Shown here: positions 1-10,330 of the stretch, one piece after another | Position numbering within the stretch: the first letter of the stretch is position 1 | How the letters are laid out: each line of letters starts with the position of its first letter | NCBI GenBank assembly: GCA_030760725.1 | Contig: JASWHV010000002.1 | Coordinates: 62,551,900-62,615,899, forward strand | Direction of reading: 5' to 3' | Length of the DNA: 64,000 nt | DNA from: Neostapfia colusana | Taxonomy: Eukaryota > Streptophyta > Magnoliopsida > Poales > Poaceae | Made by a program: the position numbers and the translations under genes | The notes under the pieces: model-generated | Told to the model about the DNA's origin: nothing | Seen by the model: only the letters and a program-made list of their open reading frames with translations | Databases searched by the model: none

Positions 1-1010
1 TCCATAGTGGAACTTTTCCAACTGCCTTAGGCTTTCGGCGTCAGGGTAGCTGGAGGTAACTCGCTTAAGAACATACCACTGCGGGTATGTACCTTGAGGG
101 AGCTTGCGGACTCGGGACAGTTGGAATGCGTCCAATGTGGAAGATCTTGGGAAAGGTGGTCGCGTACAACGTTAGTCGAGGTTGCTGCCGGCAACTCGGA
201 GTACGGGTGTATGAGTCGTGTAGTTCGGGCGTGTACTGATTCGAATCACCACCGCTCGCTGTTATATGAGCATACTTGCCCACTGCGTCTTGACGTAGTA
301 ACAACTGGAATTGTTTACCTTTTGAACTTGATAAGACTGTGATGTAACTTGTATTGCAACCATGATTGATTTAGAGATAGGATCATTAAACTTTACTTTC
401 ACTTTGTGCAAGGAGCATCGTAACAAAGTGTTTCTTGTTTGATTGTGGAGTTGCGATGCTTTTCGGCTCAAGGTCTGCACAATGTGGCTTAAAATTTGAA
501 AGTTAAGGATCAACTTTAGGCGAGTCCTTTATGCAAATCTAGCTAACCCAATTGTTACCGTCGTGCGTGTAGAGTTTCTTATTTAGGAGAGATGGACCAG
601 TCTTGCTAAGCCTATGTGCTCACGCTTGCTATATAAGTGGTTTTGCAGGTTAACATCGATGCTAAGAAGAAGGTTGTCCGGTGAGACTCGGAGACTTCTG
701 AGTCGTGTAACACATGGAGAACCGAGCCGCTGCTGTTATCTTCGTGTTGCTAGCGGGAGGAGTCTGCGGGCTGGACTTCATCTCGAGTTTTCTTTAGTAA
801 TTCGACGTGAGTTGTTTATAGACTTCCGTTGTAGTTACCTGATGTAAACTATTCACAAAGAAAATCTTGCAAGCTTCCGCTATTATTTTATGTAATACTT
901 TGTTCCTTATATGTGTGCTGTTGGGTGCCGCACAACACAGCACCACCCAATGCGATTCCCGGGTGAGTGCCCCATTCCCATGACTGAACGGGCGGGCCCG
1001 TGCCGTCTCA
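1..1010 (+). repeat. H1 5' LTR, 3' portion
   Basis: Homologous to about 20100-21146 in the same orientation. Shared landmarks are the GTTTGATTGTGGAGTT block, GGTTTTGCAGGTTAA, and the terminal stem-loop around 930-960. It ends in CCGTCTCA at 1010, directly before a primer-binding site. No gene is seen; short ORFs here lack codon structure shared with the other LTR copy. Confidence 0.75.
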
Positions 1011-1118
1011 GCGTGGTATCAGAGCTGTTTCAGTTGGTATCAGAGCTGTCTCAGCGTGGTATCAAACCTGTTTCAGTTGGTATCAGAGCTATCTCAGCAT
1101 GGTATCAAGCCTGTTTCA
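1011..1118 (+). repeat. Tandem array of five primer-binding-site units
   Basis: Five direct repeats of 22, 21, 22, 21 and 22 bp, starting at 1011, 1033, 1054, 1076 and 1097. Each holds TGGTATCA and each ends in TCA. Units 1, 2 and 4 contain the full TGGTATCAGAGC motif, complementary to the 3' end of plant initiator tRNA-Met. Odd units start GCG/GCA and even units GTT, so the array is also a 43-bp dimer repeated 2.5 times. It sits exactly where a single PBS is expected, after the LTR end at 1010. Confidence 0.85.
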
Positions 1119-1388
1119 ATTCATTGTTTTGGAGTGAAAGGAAAATTAGCTCTGCGTTTTACCGGTCCCTTCGCCATCATCAAAAGATGTGGACCCATGG
1201 CATACCTTTTGGAGTTACCGGCAGTCTTAGCCGGAGTTCATAACGTTTTCCACATATCTCAGTTGCGGAAGTGTTTGAATGTTCCAACGGAGATTCTCAC
1301 GGAAGGAGCAGCAGATTTAAAGCCGGACCTTACTTATGTTGAGCGTCCAACAAGGATAATTGATGAAAAGACTCGCGAGACAAGAAAC
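1119..1388 (+). pseudogene. H1 pol remnant: integrase C-terminus (part 1)
   Basis: Reading frame over the C-terminal end of a Ty3/gypsy integrase: GVKGKLALRF and VFHISQLRKCL are typical of the segment before the chromodomain and align with residues about 1395-1480 of the E1 polyprotein. It begins abruptly after the PBS array, at a deletion junction with a short TTCA overlap. It is broken at 1388 by insertion of E1 and resumes at 16820. There is no start codon and no catalytic domain, so it is non-functional. Confidence 0.85.
1384..1388. repeat. E1 target-site duplication, left copy (GAAAC)
   Basis: GAAAC directly abuts the TG of the E1 LTR at 1389. The identical five bases follow the other LTR at 16820-16824. 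Five-base duplications are normal for Ty3/gypsy integrases. Confidence 0.95.
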
Positions 1389-4300
1389 TGACACGACCCC
1401 ATTGGTCCTGTCGAGCCAGGATCACGCTGAGGGGTGCTGCGTTGCACATCACCGTATAACACGCGTCAAAGGTACAAAGCGGAAGCGGAAGTTTTATTAC
1501 ATAAACAGTTATATGGACATGTTTACATCAAAATAAGTTTAGTCCACACTCGCGGGCGTAGACTAAGCGTCAAGTACACGTTCAGCCCTCGAACGTGTTC
1601 TTGCTAGCACACACACACACTAACTCTGCGGCGTGCACGACTCCCACTCGACGGGGTTCCCCTCCTGGGGTTCCGTCTCCTCGTCGGGAGTCCCTTCCTC
1701 ATAGAATCCTGCAAAAGCTTCAAACACAAGCAGTGAGCACGAAGGCTCAGCAAGTCTGACCCGTCTCACCTAAACATGGAACTTCTACATGAGGGTTATG
1801 GGTTACATGAGGTAAAAATCATTTGCAAGGACTCGCCTAATTAGTAGAACCTTACTTTCAAGTTTTAGCAGCAGGTTGTGGAGAACCTTACGCGAAGGTA
1901 CATGAGAGAGCCGCAATCAAACAAGAAACACATTTCTCTCATGTACTTTGCCCAAAGTTGAAAAGAACTTTAGTTAGCTCTAAGCTACAGCATATCATTA
2001 ACAATCAATGTCCATCTTTCAATCAGCAACATTTTAACATGTAACTAGCCTGTTCTTTCTACGTCACGGTACAGTGAACAAGTGGTACTCACTGACCGCG
2101 AGGGACGGCGATTATAATCGATTTACACCTGCAGGGTTACCCGAACAACCCGTCACGTACGCCCGTACTCGATGTTGCCTACAACAACCATCACGGACGC
2201 CGTACGCGACTACCTTTCACCCGTTAGCCAAATATTGAACCGGTCCCATCGTCCCGAGCAAGAGGTCCCTGCACGCACATCTCTGTGCCGCTAGCTGATT
2301 TACACCTCGAGCTCTCAACCTACCCTCTGAACGACGGGCAATGCCTCAATACCCAGCTACCCGAGTTACATCAGTTTCCCGGTTCCCATATAGCCGGTAG
2401 GTCTTCGGTACTGTTCTAGCTTGTTCAACAGGCCCGCACACGGCTCGGTCCTCAATCGACACAAGCGGAGCTACAGCACCCAGGCCCCAAAGTCCTGCTG
2501 CCCTTACTCCCCGCTCGGTCTCATTTTCTTGCCATGTGTATCATGTGCTATCTCTACCCGAGCAATGTGCCTCTAGCCTATTCTCGCGAGTAGTTCCAAC
2601 TACTCGACTTGTACCGAATCCTACTCTATCCTAGCAATGCAGTAGCTAGCGGGGTTTGCAATCCTAACCCCCATCCCATGGTTTTCTTGGCTATGCAGTG
2701 GGGTTTCCAAACAAGACTCTAATGCACAGAATAAAGAAACAAGTATGTGCTCAAAACAATAAAAATTTATAAAATGGTTAATGCAAACCGGGGCTTGCCT
2801 TGCTGCTCTTGGTCGTAGGCTAGCTGTTCCTCCGGAGTAACGAAGTCTAGGACTTCGGGTTCCTCCTCGACCTTAGCGACTACATGATAGAACAATATAT
2901 GTATTAATTTAATGCACTTGTATTAAGTTTGAAGTTTTGAAGTCTATAACCTTTGCTAGATAGACCTAGTGATTGTGAAACTTTTACTGTGGCTTGGTTA
3001 CAACCTAAACAGCGACTTGGTCAAGTTTTAGTTGCAGCAAAGCTCATTTGAGCCCTCCACAAATAATTATGTCCTTGACCTTAATTAAAGGCTTTTTGGG
3101 TGTTCTAAGTATTTTCATGAAACAAACTATGACTTTCTGAAAACTAGATTTTCAGAGGGTTCTAATGGAGTTGGTCTCACTTAATTTGGAAGTCTCTAAC
3201 TAAAGATATGAGCTAAACAATTTCAGAGAAAATTCTGAAAATGTTTCTGAACATTTTCTATTTTCTCTGGGACAGTTTCACTAATCACACCATTAGGTGG
3301 ATTAAATGAGCTCAAATGGATCTGAAATTTTTATGGTAGTTCAAGGATATTTTGGTGAACATCTCAGCAAAATTTCAGGATTTTCCTCCAAAGGATCCTC
3401 CAGTTAAAATTCCTAACAGTTTAAACTTTGAGGAATTAATTCTGGAGAAATAAGGAATTTCATGGAGTGAAACTCGATTTTCTGGAAAGTACTCAGAGAG
3501 CTGAATCCAGCAAAATTTGGTTCACTCAATTTGGAGCTTTCTAGCCAAAGTTATAAGGATTTGAAGTTTGAAGGAAATCTGAAAATCGGGGAAAAGTTTA
3601 AACTCACGCGTGGGCCCAGGGGACACGCGTCGCATGCCGAAGCGACAGCACACCGCGGCCCACAAGGATTTTGCGCGCCAGCACACCCGATCCCGGCCGC
3701 AGCCGGATCCCGATTCAAAATATCGGCCGCTGACAGCTGGGGTCCACCCCCTTCTTCAACCTCGCGACACCCGCGCTCCGCCGCCGAGGGACCTCGCCGG
3801 AGAGCTCGCCGCTGGCTGCTGTATAGCTCCAAACTTCTTGATTCTGGCCGCCCCTGCCTACTTTTACTTGGGGAACCTGACCCGAGGGTCAGCTGCTCAT
3901 GACAACGGCCGGAGCATGGTCGGCGACGAGCCGCCATATCGGAACGACTTCGGCCATGTCGGCTGACTCTCCTAGTACCTCAGCTACTTGGGAAATTGGT
4001 CGGGGAGCTTCAGTGGACCTCAGAGAAGGTCGACATGAGCTCGAGGCAGCTCGGGGAAGGCCCGAAATAGGTCCTCACCGTGCGCCCGACACCCCCCGTT
4101 CGTTCCGCCATTAGTAGACCTTGAATTACGCCGGGCACAGAGGTTTTCCGGCCCAGAGTTGTGAAGGCAACTTGTGCGTCACCGTGTCTAGCTCGTGTGG
4201 GCGTGGCCTGAGGCCCTCTAATCCTTTCTAGAGCACAAATTAAACAGAATCGTACCCGAAGGTCGTTCTGCACACAGAAAGGGGAAAAGTGGAAATTCGT

Positions 4301-5432
4301 CGCCGGTGAGCAACCACTCGAGCTGTGGCTCGGGGATGAGCAGCACCGGTCACCTGCGAGTCCAAGGGTGCCTTGGTTCGGGCATGACAATGCCCAGGTT
4401 GGGATGTCCACGAGAGCCCGAGGTGTGGCGGTTTCCAGTTCCGATTTTTATCGTTCGGCAGAGCCGATAGCACTCGGTTTCAATCGACATCTAGCAATGG
4501 GAAGGATGGAGGAAGGTCTCTAGTACCTTGCTGGGACCCTGGAGTGGAAAGAAGGAGCTGCGATCGGCTTGATCAAGCAGGAGCTCGAGCGGCGGCGATG
4601 GCAATGGGAAAACAGGTCGTGCACGTCGGCAGCTCGGGGGAATGGCGACTGAAGCACACCGGGGAGGGAATAAATAGCCCGGCGGTCCGGTCTCCGGCTT
4701 GGGGCGCGCAGCAGGAGCTGGCGCCGGCTGCCCCCTTCGGTGGCGCGCGCGCACAGCAGCCGGGAACCGACTGAACTGTGGTTCAGTCGGTTTGTTTTGA
4801 GGCTGAGGCTGACATGTGGGTCCCACTCCTCTTTTAACCTCTTAAATTTACTCCTAACAGCTGTGGTAAACAGTGAACCCTATTCTACCCATGGCAATTC
4901 AAATTATTCACCCAAGAGCCATTTGAATTGATCAAAGTTCAAATGAGGTTTGGTTTGAATGAATTTCAGCACAAGTTCAGTTTGAAATTCAAATAAAGTT
5001 TGAATTTCTCCCCCTTAGCTCATGTCAAGATCAACTCCAAATGGAGTGAAAATTGGTGTGTGAGCTCACAAAAATGTGCTGAGTAAGAATATGCCTCCCA
5101 CTTTTAAATTCATGGAATAAAAACAGTTTGAATTTGAATATGGTTTCAAACTGCCCTCTTCCTATCTATACCCAAAATGACCTCAAAAAGGTTTTGAATT
5201 TGGGTGAAACTTGGCATGGACATCCTTAGCAAAGTGTAGGAGTTTTTATATGTCCAGCCCATCTATATCACATGTGGGAAATACCACTTTTGCAATGTGT
5301 GAGTTTGTTCTCTAATGAGCATGTTGATAATTGTTACTTGCTCTTCATTTGTGTTCATCATTCTAGCTCAAATGAGGTGTGTGGTGTGGTGATGAACACT
5401 GCAAGTGGGTGTCAAAAACTGAGGCCCTTACA
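1389..5432 (-). repeat. E1 3' LTR
   Basis: Near-identical to 12776-16819 at constant offset 11387 with no length change. In sense it runs from TGTAAGGG (5432) to the terminal TGTCA (1389). A likely TATA box, TTTATAAA, lies at 2766-2773 within a promoter block shared with other elements here. The stem-loop near the 3' end (1433-1453) has a mutated arm in this copy. ORFs at 3531-4830 recur in the other LTR only because the LTR is duplicated; I do not call them genes. Confidence 0.95.
2766..2773 (-). promoter_or_regulatory. Candidate TATA box of the E1 LTR
   Basis: TTTATAAA reads the same on both strands. In sense it follows the block GGCAAGCCCCGGTTTGCATT. The same arrangement occurs in the other E1 LTR (14153-14160), in H1 (19765-19772) and in E2 (30596-30603 and 32927-32934). 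This conservation at one place suggests the core promoter; the transcription start has not been shown. Confidence 0.45.
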
Positions 5433-8400
5433 TTCCTCCCCCCTTAAAAGAATCTCGTCCCGAGATTATAAGGTGAAAATGAGAGAGAGGACGGTGGAAA
5501 AATTTCCGGATATGCGATGTGAAAAAGTCGGGGTAGTTAGTGCGAAGGAATTCTTCGCTCTCCCACGTCGCTTCGTCCATGGAGTGATTACTCCACAGCA
5601 CCTTGTAGAACCACAACGTACGGTTGCGTGTGGTTGGGGCCTTTTCATCAATAATCTGCACCGGTTCCTCTCGATAGGTGAGATCCGGTTGCTGTTCTTC
5701 AATGTCTTCCAGCTGAACGGCAGTTGATAGCTTGAGACACTTCCTCAGCTGGGAAATGTGAAAGACGTCGTGCATACCGGAAAGTGCTTCTGGTAATCTC
5801 AGCCGGTATGCTACCGATCCACATCTTTCGGTAATCTGGAATGGACCGATGAAGCGGGGTGCTAACTTTCCCTTCACCCCAAATCTATTTACACCCTTCA
5901 TTGGAGACACTCGTAGATATACGTGGTCTCCAACTTCGAATTGTAATGGGCGCCTTCTCCGGTCCGCATACTGTTTTTGACGGGATTGAGCGGCTTTTAG
6001 GTTCGCTTGAATCAGTCGAACCTTTTCTTCCGTGTTGTTGACAAGGTCAATCCCGAAGGTAACCCTTTCGCCAGACTCACACCAGTTCAATGGTGTGCGG
6101 CATCTCCTGCCGTATAGCGCCTCGTAGGGCGCCATCTTGATGCTGGCTTGGTACCCATTGTTGTACGAGAACTCGGCTAACGGCAAGTGATCATCCCAAT
6201 TCTTGCCGTGGTCGATAGCGCAAGCTCGTAGCATGTCTTCTAAGATTTGATTTACCCGCTCCGTTTGCCCATCCGTCTGCGGGTTGTAGGCTGAACTACG
6301 GATCAGCTTCGTCCCCAAGGCAGCGTGTAGCTGCTCCCAAAAACGGGACACAAATAAAGTGCCCCGGTCCGATATGATGGTACGGGGTACGCCGTATAAG
6401 CATAGGATCCGTGAGATGTACAGCTCAGCGTACTTCTTGGCGTTGTAGTTGGTGTTGACCGGGATGAAATGGGCAACTTTGGTGAGCCGATCGACGATCA
6501 CCCACACAGAATCATGTTTCTGTAAGGTGGTGGGTAAACCGACGATGAAATCCATGCTCACGTCTTCCCACTTCCAGGCAGGAACGCCCAGTGGTTGCAG
6601 CAGTCCCGGTTTCCGCATGTGGTCTGCCTTCACCCTTCGACATGTATCACACTCGGACACGTATTTTGCAGTCTCTCGCTTCATCCGTGTCCACCAAAAC
6701 TTTCTCCTGAGTTCTTGATACATTTTGTTGCTGCCGCGGTGAATAGAAAACTTTGATAAGTGAGCCTCATCAAAGATTTTCTTCCGTAACTCTGGGTTTC
6801 GGGGTACGACGATCCGGTTTTTGAACCATAGGATGCCGTCCCCGTCCTTCCGGAAACATTTCAACTCCCAACTGTCTACACGTCTCCGCAAATGTGACAT
6901 GCCCTTGTCATTCTCCTGGGCTGCCGCTATCTCTTCACGGATGGTGGGGATCAAAGCTAGGTTGTAGAGAGCCCCGTGTGGAATCACATGTAGTGATGGT
7001 TCGCTCTCTTCCAACGGTGTGATGGTCAGATTATTGACGTGTGACTTGCGGCTCAGCGCATCTGCCACAACGTTTGCCTTGCCCGGATGATAATGGATCT
7101 CTATCTCATAATCCTTTATCAGTTCTAACCATCTTCGTTGCCTCATGTTCAGCTCCTTCTGAGTGAATATGTACTTGAGGCTTTTGTGGTCGGTATATAA
7201 ATGTACGAGGTTACCGAGTAGGTAGTGCCTCCACATCTTCAGTGCAAGTACCACGGCAGCGAGCTCCAAGTCGTGAGTTGGATAATTTTGCTCGTGGTTC
7301 CTAAGCTGCCGTGATCCATACGCGACCACTCTTCGGTCTTGCATCAGCACACATCCGAGCCCATTGCCGGATGCATCGCAGTACACATCGAACGGTTTTG
7401 TTGTGTCTGGCTGCGCCAAAACCGGTGCTGATGTCAGGTGCTTGACTAAGGCCTTGAATGCTGCTTCACATGCTGGACTCCAAACATATTTGGTAGCCTT
7501 CTTCAGCAGCTCTGTCATTGGCTTGGCAATCTTCGAGAAGTTCGGAATGAACCTCCGATAATATCCCGCGAGTCCGAGGAAACTCCGTACCTCATGAACA
7601 GTTCTCAGGGATTTCCAATTCAGCACTTGCGTGATCTTGCTCGGGTCCACAGCGATACCCTCCGCTGAGATGATATGCCCGAGGAAAGGCACTTGCGATA
7701 TCCAAAACTCGCATTTGCTGAACTTTGCGTATAACTTGTGATCCCGCAGCCGTTGCAAGACTATACGCAGATGTTTCTTGTGATCTTCCTCCGACTTGGA
7801 ATATACCAGGATGTCGTCGATGAAGACCACGACAAACTTGTCCAGCTCCGGCATGAACACCGAGTTCATTAAGTACATGAAGTGAGCTGGAGCATTGGTG
7901 AGGCCAAAGGACATGACCAGGTACTCATAAAGTCCGTACCTTGTCGAGAAAGCTGTCTTTGGAATGTCCTCCGCCCTTATCTTAATCTGATGGTACCCGG
8001 ATCTTAAATCCATCTTGGAAAAGATCTTTGCTTCGACCAACTGATCAAACAACATGTCGATCCGTGGCAACGGGTACTTGTTCTTGATGGTTACGGCATT
8101 TAATGGACGGTAGTCCACGCAAAGCCGCAACGTTTCATCCTTCTTTTTGACAAATAATGCCGAACAGCCCCATGGCGAGGAGCTCGGCCTAATAAAACCC
8201 TTCTCCAGAAGGTCCGTGAGCTGAATCTTCAGCTCCGCCAACTCCTTGGGCGCCATCTTGTACGGCCTTCGGGATATTGGCATGGTTCCCGGTGCAAGTT
8301 CAATCTTGAACTCCACCTCTCTATCGGGTGGCATCCCCGGCAAATCGTCCGGGAATACATCCGGGAACTCTCGGACCACTGGAATGTCTTCCAATCTGAT

Positions 8401-10059
8401 GGTTGTGGCTTGATAGACACTTGGAAGCTTTATTTCTGGACTGTCCAGAAATAATGAGTGAGAACCGTGCACCTCTGAGTTTAAGTGCACGACTCGAAGG
8501 ACGGTGTCTAAAACAGCGCCGTGGCGGGTTAACCACGACATCCCTAGGATGACATCGACCTTCTGCCCCTCTAAGATAATGAGAGACGTGGGGTACACTC
8601 TACCCGCTAAGCATAATGGTGCTTTGGAGACCATTACGCTTGCTGAAATCTTCCCACCCGGTGAACAAATTAAATATGGACTATCGGTGGGTAGTATTGG
8701 CAAGCTGTGTTTAGCAATGAAAGCTTGGCTAATAAAATTATGCGTGGCGCCTGAATCAAATAGTATTATAGCGGGATGCTGGTGGAGTTGGAACATACCC
8801 GCAAGGATTGGCTCGCCCTCCGGCACGTCCTCCATGGCAAGCTGGTGGACAGTGCCGGGCCTAGGGTTTGTCCGCCGCGCATTAGTAGGGTTCCGGGGTT
8901 GATTCCTCCCCGGAAACGGTGGTGCCACTCCGCCGCCTTGCCTCTCCGGGCAACTGCTCGCGAAGTGTCCTGGACGACCACACTTGTAACATGTGGCCGC
9001 TGCTGGTGGAGTACTTGGTGGACGAAAGCCCGGCATGCGTTGCGGAGGTGCAAACGCACGCGGCATCGCCCGCTGCTGCTGTTGTTGTTGCGGTGGTGCT
9101 GGCAGTGTCGGCCGGAATGCCGGTGAAGAGTACGGCCGACTGCGGAACGGCATCGACCGCTGTGGTGGCTGCCAGCGTGGACCTGATGGTGGGCGATTCA
9201 CCATCCGAAACTTCTGAGAAGGACCGCCTCCTTCTCCGCTGCTCTGCGGCGCGCTTCGCTTTCGCTCTGCCGCCGCCAACTCCTTGCCGGAGTCCTCCTG
9301 AACAATCGCAGCATCAATGATGTCGTTGAGGCTGCCGCGATTGAACATCGCCAACTTGTCCTTCAGGAGCGGGTTAAGCCCCTGGTAAAAGTGGTCCCGC
9401 CGCTTCTCGTCCGTATCTGCGTGATACGACGCGTAGAGCGCGAGATCGTTGAACGCCCTGGAATATTCCAGCGCGTTTCGGCTCCCTTGTTGCAGGTGTA
9501 GGAATTCCTGCGTCTTTCTCTTCATCAGACCTGGCGGTATATGATAGGCCCTGAAGGCCGTCCGGAACTCCGCCCAGGTCATCACTCGGTCGGTGGGCTG
9601 TGAAGCACAGAAGTTGGCCCACGACGCGCTCGCGGATCCTTGGAGCTGCTGGACCGCGAACTGAGTCTTGCGCTGCTCGCTGATTTGGAGCAGCCCGAAT
9701 TTCATCTCTATGGCGCGGAGCCAGTTGTCCGCGTCAAGTGGTTCATCCGCCCTTGAGAATACAGGGGGATGAGTCGCCAGGAAGTCGGAGTAGGAGCTCT
9801 GTTGGCGCTCCTCACGATCTTGACGTCTCTCTGGGCGAGACGTATTCGCAATTAACGTTTGCAGCAGCTCGGTGTGCTGCTGATGTGAACCCGCCATTGC
9901 CGCGACAATGTCGGCCAATGTAACCGTTGGCAGTGGCGGTGGCGTTGTTTGCTGTTGCTGTTGCTGCTGCTGTCCCGAGGAGTCCTCGGGAGGTGGTTGG
10001 GAGGTCTCTCCCCCTTGGCTAGTACCTCCAACATCAGGGTTGGCACGAGTACGCGTCAT
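5428..10059 (-). CDS. Gag-Pol polyprotein of E1 (intact, about 1,543 aa)
   Basis: One frame encodes all retrotransposon proteins. I start at the ATG at 10059 (MTRTRANP), because E2 has the matching start and the upstream codons are not conserved. Approximate residues from that ATG: Gag 1-350 with a poly-Gln run at 30-37; zinc knuckle CX2CX4HX4C at 357-370; protease with DSG, Asp 435; reverse transcriptase with FIDD at 746-749; RNase H with DVYCDASG, Asp 895; integrase HHCC finger with H1100, H1107, C1137, C1140; catalytic D1170, D1231, E1267 (35 residues between the last two); chromodomain-like segment about 1479-1513. All key residues are present. The TAA stop lies inside the first bases of the LTR. 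A single gag-pol frame without a shift is usual for plant chromoviruses. Confidence 0.95.
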   Translation of the reverse strand: MTRTRANPDVGGTSQGGETSQPPPEDSSGQQQQQQQQTTPPPLPTVTLADIVAAMAGSHQQHTELLQTLIANTSRPERRQDREERQQSSYSDFLATHPPVFSRADEPLDADNWLRAIEMKFGLLQISEQRKTQFAVQQLQGSASASWANFCASQPTDRVMTWAEFRTAFRAYHIPPGLMKRKTQEFLHLQQGSRNALEYSRAFNDLALYASYHADTDEKRRDHFYQGLNPLLKDKLAMFNRGSLNDIIDAAIVQEDSGKELAAAERKRSAPQSSGEGGGPSQKFRMVNRPPSGPRWQPPQRSMPFRSRPYSSPAFRPTLPAPPQQQQQQRAMPRAFAPPQRMPGFRPPSTPPAAATCYKCGRPGHFASSCPERQGGGVAPPFPGRNQPRNPTNARRTNPRPGTVHQLAMEDVPEGEPILAGMFQLHQHPAIILFDSGATHNFISQAFIAKHSLPILPTDSPYLICSPGGKISASVMVSKAPLCLAGRVYPTSLIILEGQKVDVILGMSWLTRHGAVLDTVLRVVHLNSEVHGSHSLFLDSPEIKLPSVYQATTIRLEDIPVVREFPDVFPDDLPGMPPDREVEFKIELAPGTMPISRRPYKMAPKELAELKIQLTDLLEKGFIRPSSSPWGCSALFVKKKDETLRLCVDYRPLNAVTIKNKYPLPRIDMLFDQLVEAKIFSKMDLRSGYHQIKIRAEDIPKTAFSTRYGLYEYLVMSFGLTNAPAHFMYLMNSVFMPELDKFVVVFIDDILVYSKSEEDHKKHLRIVLQRLRDHKLYAKFSKCEFWISQVPFLGHIISAEGIAVDPSKITQVLNWKSLRTVHEVRSFLGLAGYYRRFIPNFSKIAKPMTELLKKATKYVWSPACEAAFKALVKHLTSAPVLAQPDTTKPFDVYCDASGNGLGCVLMQDRRVVAYGSRQLRNHEQNYPTHDLELAAVVLALKMWRHYLLGNLVHLYTDHKSLKYIFTQKELNMRQRRWLELIKDYEIEIHYHPGKANVVADALSRKSHVNNLTITPLEESEPSLHVIPHGALYNLALIPTIREEIAAAQENDKGMSHLRRRVDSWELKCFRKDGDGILWFKNRIVVPRNPELRKKIFDEAHLSKFSIHRGSNKMYQELRRKFWWTRMKRETAKYVSECDTCRRVKADHMRKPGLLQPLGVPAWKWEDVSMDFIVGLPTTLQKHDSVWVIVDRLTKVAHFIPVNTNYNAKKYAELYISRILCLYGVPRTIISDRGTLFVSRFWEQLHAALGTKLIRSSAYNPQTDGQTERVNQILEDMLRACAIDHGKNWDDHLPLAEFSYNNGYQASIKMAPYEALYGRRCRTPLNWCESGERVTFGIDLVNNTEEKVRLIQANLKAAQSRQKQYADRRRRPLQFEVGDHVYLRVSPMKGVNRFGVKGKLAPRFIGPFQITERCGSVAYRLRLPEALSGMHDVFHISQLRKCLKLSTAVQLEDIEEQQPDLTYREEPVQIIDEKAPTTRNRTLWFYKVLWSNHSMDEATWESEEFLRTNYPDFFTSHIRKFFHRPLSHFHLIISGRDSFKGGGM
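5433..5443 (-). other. E1 polypurine tract
   Basis: In sense GGGGGGAGGAA directly abuts the 3' LTR start TGTAAG. This is the primer for plus-strand DNA synthesis. The last codons of gag-pol run through it. Confidence 0.9.
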
Positions 10060-10330
10060 TCTGAAATTTAACACAGCAACAATTAGCACATGTCTTACTT
10101 AAATTCCATAAACAGCAGTAAGTATTGAAGCGACGCATGATTAACTTGCACAACATTCACATATATTGATAAAGTATAAACTTTATACAAGATACATTAT
10201 TCTCGGATCTCTGAGAAGTCGTGCTCATGTCGTCACCACCTATACATACGCTACTGTCTACACGACATGTCACCGATTACAACAGTTGGGTTACGCTACC
10301 CTAGCTGCCCTACTTGGCAACCGTAACCCC

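Noticed and set aside
1014..1110. tRNA gene or CRISPR-like repeats
   Set aside because: Only the 12-base tRNA 3'-end complement is present and no tRNA body. The repeats are directly adjacent without unique spacers.
3531..4931. Several ORFs of 60-133 codons on both strands, repeated with near identity at 14918-16213
   Set aside because: They recur only because the E1 LTR is duplicated. They overlap on both strands in GC-rich U3, match no family I know, and are not kept in the E2 LTR.
8776..9320. Plus-strand ORFs opposite the gag region
   Set aside because: Antisense shadows of the E1 gag frame, driven by its GC-rich codons.
9952..9972. CAG/CAA microsatellite as a separate repeat feature
   Set aside because: It is the in-frame poly-Gln tract of E1 Gag and needs no separate explanation.
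10059..10089. Start of gag-pol ten codons further upstream
   Set aside because: E2 aligns from the MTRTRANP/MARTRANP ATG, and the upstream codons are not conserved.
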